DNA from: Larkinella soli
GTDB taxonomy: Bacteria > Bacteroidota > Bacteroidia > Cytophagales > Spirosomataceae
Direction of reading: 5' to 3'
NCBI RefSeq assembly: GCF_003703975.1
Contig: NZ_QTJY01000027.1
Span: forward strand, 1 to 64,000
DNA: 64,000 bases
Within the stretch, counting starts at the first letter, position 1. Each line of letters opens with the position of its first letter. The translations under genes were made by a program, and so were the position numbers. This document shows, one piece after another, positions 26,398 to 34,748 of this stretch. Under the pieces are notes generated by a model that made no database searches, was not told the origin of the DNA, and worked only from the letters and a program-made list of their open reading frames with translations.

Positions 26398-28158
26398 TTA
26401 TTTGGTTGCCTTCCCGGCCGGCTTTTTAGTAGTTGCCGGTTTAGCAGCCGGTTTAGCGGCCGGTTTGGTAGCCTGCGGGTTCAGCGCATTCTGAACATCG
26501 GTATCCGTCGGGTCCAGTTCAGCGGCTTTGGTCAGGTATTCCCGTGATTTGGTCGCGTCGTTCTTGCTGGCATAATACGACGACAGGAATTTATAGGCCG
26601 TCATCATATTCTTTTTATACGTTTCCTTCTTGGCTGCGTCGGCCGTAATTTCCTTGCCGGCTACATCCAGGAACTGCTCATAGTAAGGCACGGAAGCTCC
26701 GTTGGACATCGCTTCTTCACGCGGATACATGAAGTAGTTGGTCTGTGCTCTCCAGTAGTAACCCGGTGCCCAGTCCGGCGTAATCTTCGCTACTTTGGCG
26801 AAAGCGGAGTCGGCGGCCGAGAAGTACTGCTGACGGGCCTGCTTCTTGGCGTCTTCGGACAGCGTGCTGTCACGCAGGGCGCGGTTGCCGGACAGGAAGT
26901 TAGCGTACCCTAATTGAAAGTAGTCGTTCGACGTAGCTTTAGCCGTATCGTAGGCGACGGCCATTTTATAGGCGTCGGCCATTTTTTCATAGCTTTTCGC
27001 CGTCTGATACATCTTACCGATTTCCTTATACAGGTTTTCGGTCGTATCCTGCGGGGCCGCCTTCAACAGGTTCAGAACGGCCAGTGAGTCACCTTCCGGC
27101 GTCCCAAGCTGTGCATAGGCGCGGCCGAGGTATTTGTAATCGTCATAGATGACCCGGTCCGGAGCCTTCTGGATAAAGTTATTCAGGCTTTGAATCGCCT
27201 GATCGTACTTGCCGGAGTTAGAATAAGCCCAGCCGTAGATCCGCTCGATTACCGGGTTGTCGACCTTGCCTTTCAGGGCATCGAGCTTCTGAATGGCGCG
27301 GGCGTTGTCACCGGCCAGAAAGTCGAACTGAGCCGAACGAAGGAGTTTATTGATGTCCGTCGACTGGCTCTTCTGAATATACAGGTCCATGTTCTTGGCT
27401 GCGTTCTTATAGCCCCGCGAGCCGAAGAAGGCTTCGGCCAGATCTTCATACGTCGGAGCGTATTCCGGATCGGCTTCAACGGCCTGGTTGTAAAATTTCT
27501 GAGCCTCGGCATAGTTTTTACCACGCAGGTAAACGTTACCGATCTTGTATTTGGCTTCAGCGCTGTTCGGCTGAATGGTCAGGGCGTTTTCGTATTTGCT
27601 GACGGCATTTCCACCGTCGTTCTTCAGCAGGTAGGCATCCCCGAGAGCCATTTCGATATCAGGATTCTCGTTTTTCTTATCGCGCTGATCGGCGATTTCA
27701 AGAATCCGGATCGCTTCGGCCGGATTGTTCATGCCCTGGTCCCTGAACATCGCATAGGCTTCACCCGCACGGAGCAGAACGCCCAGGTCTTTGTTCTTGG
27801 TCTCCTTCAGCGCATTGTCGATCAATGTCTTGGCGGTAGCACCATCTTTCTTGGCGAGTGCCACCATTCCTAAACCGACATTGTTCAGCTGGTTTTTCGG
27901 GTCGGCCGCAGCACCTTTCGTAAACGCTTCTTTTGCGGCATCGGTATTACCGGCTTTTAACTGGGCGTATCCCAGGTAAAAATAGTTATCGGCCGATGGC
28001 GCACTGGATGCCAGACCCTGGAACGTTTGAATAGCCTTGTTGTAACGGCCCGCTTCCAGGTCTTTCACGCCCGACTGCGCATCTTGGGCAACCGCCTGTA
28101 ACGTCCCAAGCGTCATGGCGGCAACCACTGTCAACAGAGCTTTCTTTCTGAAATTCAT
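26398..28158 (-). CDS. Exported TPR-repeat protein of the TonB cluster
   Basis: A 586-residue periplasmic protein with a signal peptide (cleavage near LQAVAQ) and TPR-like helical hairpins over residues 30-560, visible as repeated A-x-x-Y/F-x-x-G-A/N patterns such as YFYLGYAQLKAGNTDAA and AKYKIGNVYLRGKNYAEA. The C-terminal 25 residues are a low-complexity Lys/Pro/Ala tail (KPAAKPAAKPATTKKPAGK) that could bind peptidoglycan or the membrane; that is inference. It is the last gene of the exbB-exbD-exbD-tonB-PstS-TPR order common in Bacteroidota. An exact -7 box at 28216-28223 suggests it also has its own promoter. Confidence 0.85.
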   Translation of the reverse strand: MNFRKKALLTVVAAMTLGTLQAVAQDAQSGVKDLEAGRYNKAIQTFQGLASSAPSADNYFYLGYAQLKAGNTDAAKEAFTKGAAADPKNQLNNVGLGMVALAKKDGATAKTLIDNALKETKNKDLGVLLRAGEAYAMFRDQGMNNPAEAIRILEIADQRDKKNENPDIEMALGDAYLLKNDGGNAVSKYENALTIQPNSAEAKYKIGNVYLRGKNYAEAQKFYNQAVEADPEYAPTYEDLAEAFFGSRGYKNAAKNMDLYIQKSQSTDINKLLRSAQFDFLAGDNARAIQKLDALKGKVDNPVIERIYGWAYSNSGKYDQAIQSLNNFIQKAPDRVIYDDYKYLGRAYAQLGTPEGDSLAVLNLLKAAPQDTTENLYKEIGKMYQTAKSYEKMADAYKMAVAYDTAKATSNDYFQLGYANFLSGNRALRDSTLSEDAKKQARQQYFSAADSAFAKVAKITPDWAPGYYWRAQTNYFMYPREEAMSNGASVPYYEQFLDVAGKEITADAAKKETYKKNMMTAYKFLSSYYASKNDATKSREYLTKAAELDPTDTDVQNALNPQATKPAAKPAAKPATTKKPAGKATK

Positions 28159-28215
28159 GCCAATTCAGGTTGAGAAATGGGTGAAAAAATTGATTACTAG
28201 GTTATTAACAAAATA

Positions 28216-28223
28216 CAAATTTA
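28216..28223 (-). promoter_or_regulatory. Putative -7 element upstream of the TPR gene
   Basis: On the minus strand TAAATTTG fits TAnnTTTG about 57 bases ahead of the TPR start, in the 93-base AT-rich gap after the PstS-like gene. There is no well-placed -33 box. Confidence 0.4.
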
Positions 28224-28251
28224 AATAATTGCTCAAAAAGAAGAAAAAATT

Positions 28252-29181
28252 TCACTTCTTCTCTAAAACAACTTCCCGGTTATACGGGATAGCCGGCCAT
28301 AGACCGCTTTTCTCGATCAGCAGTCCGCCGACATCCCGGGCAATGTAGGTAATCAGGCCGCTTCCCAGGCCCGAATGCGCTTCGCGGCTGATAATATACA
28401 CTTTTCGGCGTAAAGGATAGGTCTCCAGACCTAAATTCCTCTGGAACGGCTGATAGTATTCATTGATCGAAACCGGATTCGCCTGGTCGGAAACACCCAT
28501 CACCCGGAGGTCTTTCGAAAGTTCGGCCGCCAGCGGTGAATCGCCGTCACTGATCCAGTTGACCCCAATGAAACCAAGGGCCGTCGGGTTCTTACGAACA
28601 TATTCGATTACCTCTTTGTTTGACTTTACCGTAAAAATCTTAATTCGGCTTAAGTCGGTGAGGCTGAACCGTCTCAGCATGAAGTTCAGGTTGCTGGAGT
28701 TGTTGTTGTCAAACACCAGCACGATCGGCCCACGCTGATTGCCGCCTTTCAGCTGTTCCCAGCGGGTCAACTGCCCTTTGAAAATGCTATTCAGTTCGGC
28801 CATCGTAATCAGGCTGTCCGTATTGGGCCGCCCGATGATCAGAGCGATCCCGTCGGTGGCAATCGGTTCGGTCCGGAATTTGATCCGCTCGCGTTCCAGG
28901 GCGGCTTTTTCCTTCTCGTTCAGCTCCCGCGTCGAGAAGACCATCCGGGCGCTGTCGCGGAGCATGGCGCTGATGGCTTCCTGCTCCGGTTTGTAAACTA
29001 CGTTGAATTTGGCATTCGGATAAACCCCTTCATACGTTCGGCACAGGGACTCGACCATCGGCTCGAGCGATTCGTCGGCCGTCAGGGTAATCTGTCCGCG
29101 CGTCGGGTTATCCGGTGGCGTCGAACAGGCCGCCAGACCGGCCAGACCGAGGCCCATCACCGCCTTCCTCAGGTAATTCAT
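28252..29181 (-). CDS. PstS-like substrate-binding lipoprotein of the TonB cluster
   Basis: A 309-residue lipoprotein: the signal peptide ends in a lipobox LAAC, so Cys-19 would be lipidated. The body is a PstS-type periplasmic binding fold, with LTADESLEPMVESL near the start, AMLRDSARMVFSTREL in place of the usual anion-binding SR block, PIATDGIALII and, later, the IVLVFDNNNSSN stretch. No pst permease or ATPase genes are near; instead it lies in the tonB/exbBD cluster, an arrangement typical of Bacteroidota whose function is not established. Phosphate binding is therefore only a family-based guess. The start codon overlaps the stop of the small membrane gene. Confidence 0.82.
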   Translation of the reverse strand: MNYLRKAVMGLGLAGLAACSTPPDNPTRGQITLTADESLEPMVESLCRTYEGVYPNAKFNVVYKPEQEAISAMLRDSARMVFSTRELNEKEKAALERERIKFRTEPIATDGIALIIGRPNTDSLITMAELNSIFKGQLTRWEQLKGGNQRGPIVLVFDNNNSSNLNFMLRRFSLTDLSRIKIFTVKSNKEVIEYVRKNPTALGFIGVNWISDGDSPLAAELSKDLRVMGVSDQANPVSINEYYQPFQRNLGLETYPLRRKVYIISREAHSGLGSGLITYIARDVGGLLIEKSGLWPAIPYNREVVLEKK

Positions 29182-29390
29182 AAATCACGAAAATGTTGAA
29201 TACCCCGATACATCCTGAAAAGGCCATACACGACTAACAGGCCGCCGAGCAGATACCGGAAGGGGCCGGTAGGCAGCATTCCAAAAGACTGAGAGGAGGC
29301 TATCAGAAAGATGCCTCCTCCCATGTATGCCAGACCCATCAGCACGTTCAGATACCGGCTGAGCAGGTCCGAAGGTGGTGGTCGTCTCAT
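29178..29390 (-). CDS. Small two-helix membrane protein between tonB and the PstS-like gene
   Basis: A 70-residue protein with two hydrophobic segments (about 12-32 and 40-60) joined by a short turn (SFGMLPTGPFRY), and a basic C-terminal end (MYRGIQHFRDL). It overlaps the next gene by four bases (ATGA) and starts seven bases after the tonB stop, so coding is well supported by context although the family is not recognised. It may assist the energy-coupling complex in the inner membrane; that is inference only. Confidence 0.7.
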   Translation of the reverse strand: MRRPPPSDLLSRYLNVLMGLAYMGGGIFLIASSQSFGMLPTGPFRYLLGGLLVVYGLFRMYRGIQHFRDL

Positions 29391-29397
29391 GCCGATC

Positions 29398-30225
29398 TTA
29401 CTCCAGCTGGAAGTTGATGGGCAGGTTGTACTTCACCCGAACCGGACGACCGGACTGTTTACCCGGTTTCCATTTCGGCATCGAACGAACAACGCGAATG
29501 GCTTCTTCATCCGTACCGAAGCCCAGTCCTTTCAGCACCTGAACGTCCTGGATACTACCGTCAGTGTTCACGACGAAGCTCACGAACACGCGGCCGGAAA
29601 CGTTGGCTCTGGAAGCGGCAGCCGGGTAGCGGATGTTCTTACTCAGGTATTGGCCCAGGGCGGACATTCCACCCGGAAACTCGGGGTTCTGCTCTACCAC
29701 GGTGAAGATCTGCTCTTCTTTCGGAGCGGCTTCCACGGCGGCTTCCACCTTGGTCGGGCCGGCCGTTTCTTCCGGAGCTACGATGACTTCTTCCGCGTTG
29801 GGATCTCCTTCCTGCGTTTTTTCAGCGGCCACGGCCTCCTTCAGTTCTTCGACCGTCGGCGGGGGCGTCTCTTCCGGTACATCCTCATCCGGCTTTACTT
29901 CCGGCGGAAGGAATTTCACCGTGTTTACTTTCGGAACCTCGATCGGCGGGGGCGGGGGCGGAGGAGGCTCGTTCGGGTCAATAGGCGGGGGCGGTAACTT
30001 CATCAGGTCCACTTCCACCATAGCCTGCTCCTGTTCTGCAGGAGCCAGGGCCGTGATGATGGAGGGGGTCGCCATTGCCAGGAGAAATAAGGCGGAGCCG
30101 ATGATCAGCGCGCGGTAAATCGTCTTGGAATAGTCTTTCCTTAATGAATACGCACCATATGCCTTGTTACGATCCGCAAACACGATATCATCGAGTGTTG
30201 CGCTAGTTGTCGTTACTTCTGCCAT
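29398..30225 (-). CDS. tonB: TonB-family energy transducer
   Basis: A 275-residue protein. A cytoplasmic N-terminus has the Bacteroidota-typical FADRNKAYGAYSLRKDY, followed by one transmembrane helix (about residues 40-60). A Pro-rich periplasmic spacer has PPPPIDPNEPPPPPPPP at about residues 79-95, with Glu-rich stretches after it. The C-terminal TonB domain (about 195-275) contains YPAAASRANVSGRVFVSFVV and a final LPINFQLE strand. It transmits proton-motive force to TonB-dependent receptors. ATG 30225 was chosen because the earlier in-frame ATG at 30282 lies inside exbD and conservation starts after it. Confidence 0.93.
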   Translation of the reverse strand: MAEVTTTSATLDDIVFADRNKAYGAYSLRKDYSKTIYRALIIGSALFLLAMATPSIITALAPAEQEQAMVEVDLMKLPPPPIDPNEPPPPPPPPIEVPKVNTVKFLPPEVKPDEDVPEETPPPTVEELKEAVAAEKTQEGDPNAEEVIVAPEETAGPTKVEAAVEAAPKEEQIFTVVEQNPEFPGGMSALGQYLSKNIRYPAAASRANVSGRVFVSFVVNTDGSIQDVQVLKGLGFGTDEEAIRVVRSMPKWKPGKQSGRPVRVKYNLPINFQLE

Positions 30226-30262
30226 GGTGATTGAATCATTGAATTCGCCTTTCGGCTGTACG

Positions 30263-30793
30263 TCACTTGATTTTGTCGGCAATCAGTTTGCTTTCGTCCG
30301 GAGTCAACTGGTCAACCAGTGCGTAACGCTTGGTTTTCGTGATGGCCATCTCGTCCAGAATATCCACCATGTTTTTATAGGTGGATTTGGCTGTCGGTTT
30401 GATGACCACTACAAAATCAGGTCCGACTTTGGCTTTGCTGGTCTGGATCGCCGTGCGCAGGTCCATCCCGAAACGGGCCGTCTTTAACTCCGGATTTTCG
30501 TTGGCAGCCTTACCGAAGATGTAATGCACTTCGTTGTTGTTGCCCAGGAAAATCGTCATAACTTTCGAAGCTTTGATAGGCTCCGTTTCCTCTTGCTTTT
30601 CGGTCTTGTCCGGCACGTTCAGTGTCATCGAAGACGGTTTGCTCAGGGTAGTGGCAAGAATGAAGAAGGTGATCAGGAGGAAAGCCAGGTCCACCATCGG
30701 AGTCATATCGATCCGGGTAGACGCTTTTTTACTGCGGACTTTACCACCTTTATGCTTACCACCACCTCCACCACCGGTGTCGATTGATGCCAT
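30263..30793 (-). CDS. exbD: ExbD-family biopolymer transport protein (second copy)
   Basis: A 176-residue inner-membrane protein with a Gly/Lys-rich cytoplasmic start, a single helix in IDMTPMVDLAFLLITFFILA (about residues 28-47) holding the conserved Asp of the proton path, and a periplasmic domain. It differs from the first copy by its Gly-rich N-terminus and shorter periplasmic part; the two probably form a heterodimer within the ExbB pentamer, as two-ExbD systems are proposed to do. There are 50 bases between the two copies. Confidence 0.92.
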   Translation of the reverse strand: MASIDTGGGGGGKHKGGKVRSKKASTRIDMTPMVDLAFLLITFFILATTLSKPSSMTLNVPDKTEKQEETEPIKASKVMTIFLGNNNEVHYIFGKAANENPELKTARFGMDLRTAIQTSKAKVGPDFVVVIKPTAKSTYKNMVDILDEMAITKTKRYALVDQLTPDESKLIADKIK

Positions 30794-30843
30794 CGTTTTA
30801 GAAATTTAAGGCGATTAATCGCTTGTGTTAGTGGTTATTTGGG

Positions 30844-31470
30844 TTAATCATTGGTCCAGCCGGCCGGCGGAGCTTCCGTACCCGTAATCAGGTTGAACTT
30901 GTTGATGTTCTGCGACTGCAGGGAACTCAGCACGTTCTTGAAATTGGGAAACTTCGCCAAGTTATCGCCTTTAACGGCGATCCGCAGCTTGTTGTTCGCC
31001 TTACGGGCATTGAAAATCCACTGTGCCAGTTGGTTGGTCTGCGGATTGGCGGTAGAGTCGACCGGAACGCCCGGCTGCTTCACCTGCTTCTGCTGCTCCG
31101 GCTTCAGGTTCAGATAAGACTTCAGCTGAGCGAGCGGCAGCCCGAAGTTCGGCAGAATGGCGAAGGCTTTCTTCTCCTTGTCCGAGAACGTCATTCCGTA
31201 TACTTCCCCCATGCTTTCGAGCATCGAGATCCGGTGCTGCATGTTGTCGATACCGAAATAGACCTGGCCCTGCTTGTCCAGACTGATCGTCATGATGTCG
31301 TTATCAGGCACTTTGATCCCGGATATCGACGTCGGCGTTTCGATCGTGGCGGCATCCTGTACTTTGAACTGAGCCGTCAGAATGAAGAAGGTCAGCAGCA
31401 GGAAGCCCACGTCGCACATCGCCGTCATATCCATTGCCGGACTTGACCGTTTAGGCTTAACGATAGGCAT
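30844..31470 (-). CDS. exbD: ExbD-family biopolymer transport protein (first copy)
   Basis: A 208-residue ExbD: a short basic cytoplasmic tail, one helix (MDMTAMCDVGFLLLTFFILT, about residues 13-32) with the functional Asp in CDVGF, and a periplasmic domain longer than in classic ExbD (about 140 residues). The extra length includes a Gln/Pro-rich insertion near residue 128 (PEQQKQVKQPGVPVDS). It lies 48 bases downstream of exbB and forms the proton channel with it. Confidence 0.92.
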   Translation of the reverse strand: MPIVKPKRSSPAMDMTAMCDVGFLLLTFFILTAQFKVQDAATIETPTSISGIKVPDNDIMTISLDKQGQVYFGIDNMQHRISMLESMGEVYGMTFSDKEKKAFAILPNFGLPLAQLKSYLNLKPEQQKQVKQPGVPVDSTANPQTNQLAQWIFNARKANNKLRIAVKGDNLAKFPNFKNVLSSLQSQNINKFNLITGTEAPPAGWTND

Positions 31471-31518
31471 ATGCTAATGTTGTTTTTTCTGTGTATTACT
31501 AAACGTTACCGACACGCA

Positions 31519-32355
31519 TTAATTGTGTGCGGCAAAGTTCTGCTGGATGCTCAGACCGATCTCGTCGATGTTGTAGGTCAGTTCATCGATCCGGCTCGTG
31601 AAGTAGCTGTACATGATGGTGGCGATGGCTGCCGTACCGATACCCAGTGCCGTGTTTACGAGGGCTTCAGAGATACCCGTTGCCAGAGCGGCCGTGTCCG
31701 GCTGACCCGTCGTACCCATGGCGGCAAATGCGCGGATCATACCCAATACCGTCCCGAGCAGGGCAACCAGCGTGGATACGGAAGCCAGCGTAGCGATGAT
31801 GGTCAGGTTCTTTTCCAGCATCGGAAGTTCCAGGGTCGTGGCTTCTTCAACCTCTTTCTGCAAAGCGACCAGTTTCTGCTCTTTGTTGAGCTCCGTGTCG
31901 GTCGTCAGCTGCTGGTACTTCACCAGAGCGGTTTTCACAACGTTTCCAACGGAACCCTTCTGACGATCGCACTCCTTGATGGCGGCTTCGATTTCGTTGC
32001 GGTCCAGCATGGATTTTATTTTCCGCACGAATTCGTTGATTGAACCACTGCCGTTGGCGCGACCAATAGTGATAAAACGTTCAATTGAGAACACCAATAC
32101 GATCAGGAAGCAGGTAAACAGCAACGGTACGATCGGTCCCCCTTTGTAAACGATACCAAAATAGTCACCATCGAGGGGCGAGTTTTCGTTATTTCCTCCC
32201 TGGAAGTGGCTGGGATCACCGAATACGAACATGTACGTAAGGAGGGCAATCACAAACAGAATGGGAATAACGAACACCGGATTCAGACCGCCCGATTTCT
32301 TGGGTTTGGACGCTGCTGCCTTAGTTGGTGCTGGAGTTGGAGTTTGTGTTTTCAT
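31519..32355 (-). CDS. exbB: ExbB/TolQ/MotA-family proton channel protein
   Basis: A 278-residue membrane protein. A Pro/Thr/Lys-rich N-terminal tail precedes the first helix (about 25-45). A second helix (VPLLFTCFLIVLVFSIERF) lies near residue 78, and the last two helices (LTIIATLASVSTLVALLGTV and IGTAAIATIMYS) line the channel. It uses the proton gradient to drive TonB. As first gene of the cluster it has a candidate promoter about 120 bases upstream (32471-32504). Confidence 0.93.
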   Translation of the reverse strand: MKTQTPTPAPTKAAASKPKKSGGLNPVFVIPILFVIALLTYMFVFGDPSHFQGGNNENSPLDGDYFGIVYKGGPIVPLLFTCFLIVLVFSIERFITIGRANGSGSINEFVRKIKSMLDRNEIEAAIKECDRQKGSVGNVVKTALVKYQQLTTDTELNKEQKLVALQKEVEEATTLELPMLEKNLTIIATLASVSTLVALLGTVLGMIRAFAAMGTTGQPDTAALATGISEALVNTALGIGTAAIATIMYSYFTSRIDELTYNIDEIGLSIQQNFAAHN

Positions 32356-32793
32356 TAGACTGACTGTAGAGTTAAATTGAAACTGGTTTTTTGTGTAAAG
32401 AAAACGAAAATTTCAAATTGATACGTTTTGGTAGAATAAAATTTCGGGAGACTTTTCTCGAAGCCTAACACAAAAGTATCAATTTTCTGCCTGAAATTAT
32501 GCAAGCGGTCGGGTCATTTTTTTGTAAAATTGAGAAAAATTTTTGCCTTTTTTAGACTATTCCAAGTTTACAATTTCTTCATACACGCTATTGTATCTTT
32601 ATAACAATTTCTTTCACAACCATTTATACAGAATAATATTTGTTTTGCTATCCAAACATGATTGCACCGGGAAACGTATAAAGATTACTGTGCATCAGAC
32701 GGATAAGCTAATTTTATATACATTTTTCTTTTATGTGGCCTTCAAAAATCCGCCCCGCTTTCGTCGGTTTCCCCTCTCCGGCCCCCGTCCATA
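32356..32793. other. AT-rich 438-base intergenic region between exbB and the MFS gene
   Basis: No credible coding frame was found. The part next to exbB holds a candidate promoter (32471-32504); the part next to the MFS stop shows no clear terminator. The stretch 32500-32720 is markedly richer in A and T than the rest of the window, and the weak box TATCTTTA near 32596 is the only other recognisable signal. Confidence 0.6.
32471..32504 (-). promoter_or_regulatory. Putative promoter of the exbB cluster
   Basis: On the minus strand TACTTTTG (32478-32471) matches TAnnTTTG exactly; a TTG at 32504-32502 could act as -33 with a 23-base spacer, slightly long. The exbB ATG is about 115 bases downstream, leaving a sizeable AT-rich leader. 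Confidence 0.45.
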
Positions 32794-33996
32794 TCATACA
32801 GAATTGTTGGAGCGGAACCGGGCCTGGCCGAAAAGAGACAGAGTAAGATAAAAGAAAGACAGGGTCGAAAAGCCGGAAATAGCCAGGAAGGCGGTCAGAA
32901 ATTGATCGGCCCGATTGTCGTACAGCCAGGCCGACAGATACGCGCCCAGCCCGATGCCGGTCTCCATCGCAATGTACATGGTCGCCATGGCCCGACCCCG
33001 GTTTCCCGGGTCGCTGAGGTCCACCGTCCAGGCCTGGGCCGTCGGCGAATACATTCCCGATGCGATCCCGAAAACGACCCCGGCCAGCAGGAAAGCCGTA
33101 GGGGAAGTACTGAAAGCGATCAGGACCATCGCCAGCGAAATCAGCACGGACGCAATCCGCAGTACGGGCCGGCGTCCATACCGGTCGGACACCTTGCCGG
33201 CCAGAAACCGGATGGCCAGCGAAGCAATGGTAAATACCGTGAAGAACAACCCCTTGTTGCCGACGCCCAGCGCCTGACTGAAATCCGGAGCCAGCGTGAT
33301 GACCGCTCCGAAAGCGAATGAATTGAGGAACGTAACCAGGGAAGGCGGCAGAACCGCCGGTTCGAACACATCCCGGCGGGAAATCCGCAGCAGGCCCCAG
33401 CGGAAGGGAACCCGGTCCGGCAGCGTCTCCTTCATGTTCAGAAGAATAACGATGGACAGCAGAGCCAGTACCGAAGACGTATAAAACAGGACATTCAGCC
33501 CCGCAAGACCCGTAACCCAGCTGCCTAGCGCCGGCCCGAACGCCATGCCCACGCTCCCGCTCAGCCCCAGAACGCCCATGGCCTCTCCCCGCCGGTCGTC
33601 GGGGACGATGTCGGCGACATAAGCCGAGGTTCCGGTCGGTTTGAAGCCGGTCGAAAAGCCGTGGATCAGGCGCAGCATCAACAGGGCCGCCACGCCGTTG
33701 AGGGCGGTCGAAGCCACCGCCGGATACAGGAAACCGCACACGAAACAGACCAGCGATCCGAACGCCATTACCGGCACCCGGCCGACGGTATCGGTCAGCC
33801 GGCCGCTGAAGGGACGCGAAATACCGGCCGTCAGCGTAAACAAACCAATCAGAAGGCCCTTATAGTCCGCACCGCCCAGGCTCGTCAGGTAACCGGGCAG
33901 TTCCGGAATCAGCATGTTAAAGCTGGAATAGAAGAGAAAAGCGCTTAAACAAAGAAGAAAAAAAGGAAACGTATAGATCGACCGCGGCTGCTCCAT
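32794..33996 (-). CDS. MFS transporter (DHA1-like)
   Basis: A 400-residue polytopic protein with about twelve hydrophobic helices. The loop 2-3 motif GRLTDTVGRVPVMAFG (the family's G-x-x-x-D-x-x-G-R-R/K-type motif A), the mirrored GKVSDRYGRRPVLR in the second half and GPALGSWV are clear. It is a drug- or metabolite-exporting type by similarity; the substrate is unknown. ATG 33996 was chosen over the TTG at 34002 because a perfect -7 box (TACTTTTG) ends only three bases before it. Confidence 0.9.
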   Translation of the reverse strand: MEQPRSIYTFPFFLLCLSAFLFYSSFNMLIPELPGYLTSLGGADYKGLLIGLFTLTAGISRPFSGRLTDTVGRVPVMAFGSLVCFVCGFLYPAVASTALNGVAALLMLRLIHGFSTGFKPTGTSAYVADIVPDDRRGEAMGVLGLSGSVGMAFGPALGSWVTGLAGLNVLFYTSSVLALLSIVILLNMKETLPDRVPFRWGLLRISRRDVFEPAVLPPSLVTFLNSFAFGAVITLAPDFSQALGVGNKGLFFTVFTIASLAIRFLAGKVSDRYGRRPVLRIASVLISLAMVLIAFSTSPTAFLLAGVVFGIASGMYSPTAQAWTVDLSDPGNRGRAMATMYIAMETGIGLGAYLSAWLYDNRADQFLTAFLAISGFSTLSFFYLTLSLFGQARFRSNNSV

Positions 33997-33999
33997 TTG

Positions 34000-34007
34000 C
34001 AAAAGTA
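34000..34007 (-). promoter_or_regulatory. -7 element abutting the MFS start codon
   Basis: On the minus strand TACTTTTG (34007-34000) matches TAnnTTTG and is separated from the ATG at 33996 by three bases, which implies a leaderless or near-leaderless transcript. No -33 box at the usual distance was found. Confidence 0.45.
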
Positions 34008-34034
34008 ACCATTTTTGCCCTATACGGAATCATC

Positions 34035-34066
34035 AAAAAAGCCATCCCCGACCCGGAGATGGCTTT
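34035..34066 (-). terminator. Intrinsic terminator after the small secreted protein gene
   Basis: A 9-base stem AAAGCCATC (34038-34046) pairs with GATGGCTTT (34058-34066); read on the minus strand it is followed by a T run (complement of the A tract 34035-34040). It lies about 47 bases past the stop at 34113. Confidence 0.8.
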
Positions 34067-34112
34067 CCTATCTTTTCTTAACCTAAACTAATCCTACAGT
34101 CATTCTTTATGC

Positions 34113-34490
34113 TTAATTCATCGAAATCTGCCGGCGCGGCTCCTGCACCTTCGGCGTGCCTACCCGGACCGTCTTCCGGATGCTGCCTTCCGGCGACCGG
34201 AACTCCAGCTCATACTGCCCGTCAGACAACTCGCTGACATCCAGCTTTACGGCGTACTTATTCTCCTTTTTGCCGACGGTGCGCTGGTACAGTACTTCAT
34301 TATTCGTATTGCGCAGTAAAATCACCACCGGCTGCGGGGCCGATTTTTCAACGGCTACCCAGATTTTGTTCTGGACCGTAACGAAGGAGCTGGCTCCGAA
34401 AGACAGGTTGGCCGGCGTGTTCGGGGTGGCCGTTCCCGGGTTGGCGCTCAGCAGCGCCGAGAAGATCAGATGACTAAAAAAGGCGTTCAT
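34113..34490 (-). CDS. Small secreted protein of unknown function (125 aa)
   Basis: A 125-residue protein with a hydrophobic N-terminal signal (about 1-20) and a single beta-sandwich-like domain: alternating strands such as PVVILLRNTNNEVLYQRTV, a DVSELSDGQYELEFR turn and a final basic strand RKTVRV. The strand-turn pattern, ending with L-x-x-G-x-Y, resembles the fold of T9SS sorting domains, but the YPNP opening is missing and it is free-standing. No family was recognised. It has its own terminator and faces the marR gene divergently, so the 258-base gap between them must hold promoters for both. Confidence 0.7.
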   Translation of the reverse strand: MNAFFSHLIFSALLSANPGTATPNTPANLSFGASSFVTVQNKIWVAVEKSAPQPVVILLRNTNNEVLYQRTVGKKENKYAVKLDVSELSDGQYELEFRSPEGSIRKTVRVGTPKVQEPRRQISMN

Positions 34491-34711
34491 GATGTGTTCG
34501 TATTTGTTGTTGTTGTTTCAGTTTCTTTGTTGTTCACTGCTCTGACTATTTACTGCCAATTGCTGTGCCAATCAGCTAACTTACTGATAATCAATTGCGG
34601 ATTTTTTTATCTTGCGTAAAGTTGTCCGTCAGCGTACACTTTTTATCCGGATGCGGACAAACCGGACGTATTCGGACAATTTCAGAATCCCGGAAACTTT
34701 CAACGGAAAAA

Positions 34712-34743
34712 TTTGGTTGATATATCGACGTTATTTAGTTTTG
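34712..34743 (+). promoter_or_regulatory. Promoter of marR, -33 TTTG / 20 bp / -7 TAGTTTTG
   Basis: TTTG at 34712-34715 and TAGTTTTG at 34736-34743 are 20 bases apart, a near-perfect Bacteroidota housekeeping promoter. The ATG at 34749 is only five bases beyond, so the transcript has almost no leader. The 14-bp palindrome at 34716-34729 lies directly in the spacer. Confidence 0.75.
34716..34729. promoter_or_regulatory. Candidate MarR operator O1 within the marR promoter spacer
   Basis: GTTGATATATCGAC is an imperfect palindrome: the central GATATATC is symmetric and the outer GT/AC arms match, with one mismatched pair. It fills the space between the -33 and -7 boxes, so a bound dimer would block RNA polymerase. 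An identical copy stands at 35253-35266 in front of the pump genes. Confidence 0.6.
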
Positions 34744-34748
34744 CACTC

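Noticed and set aside
26405-26470. Short direct repeats at the 3' end of the TPR gene
   Set aside because: They encode the Lys-Pro-Ala tail of the protein and need no separate explanation.
29940-29995. G-rich tandem tract that could be read as a microsatellite or G-quadruplex
   Set aside because: It encodes the Pro-rich periplasmic spacer of TonB; the repetition follows from the poly-Pro codons.
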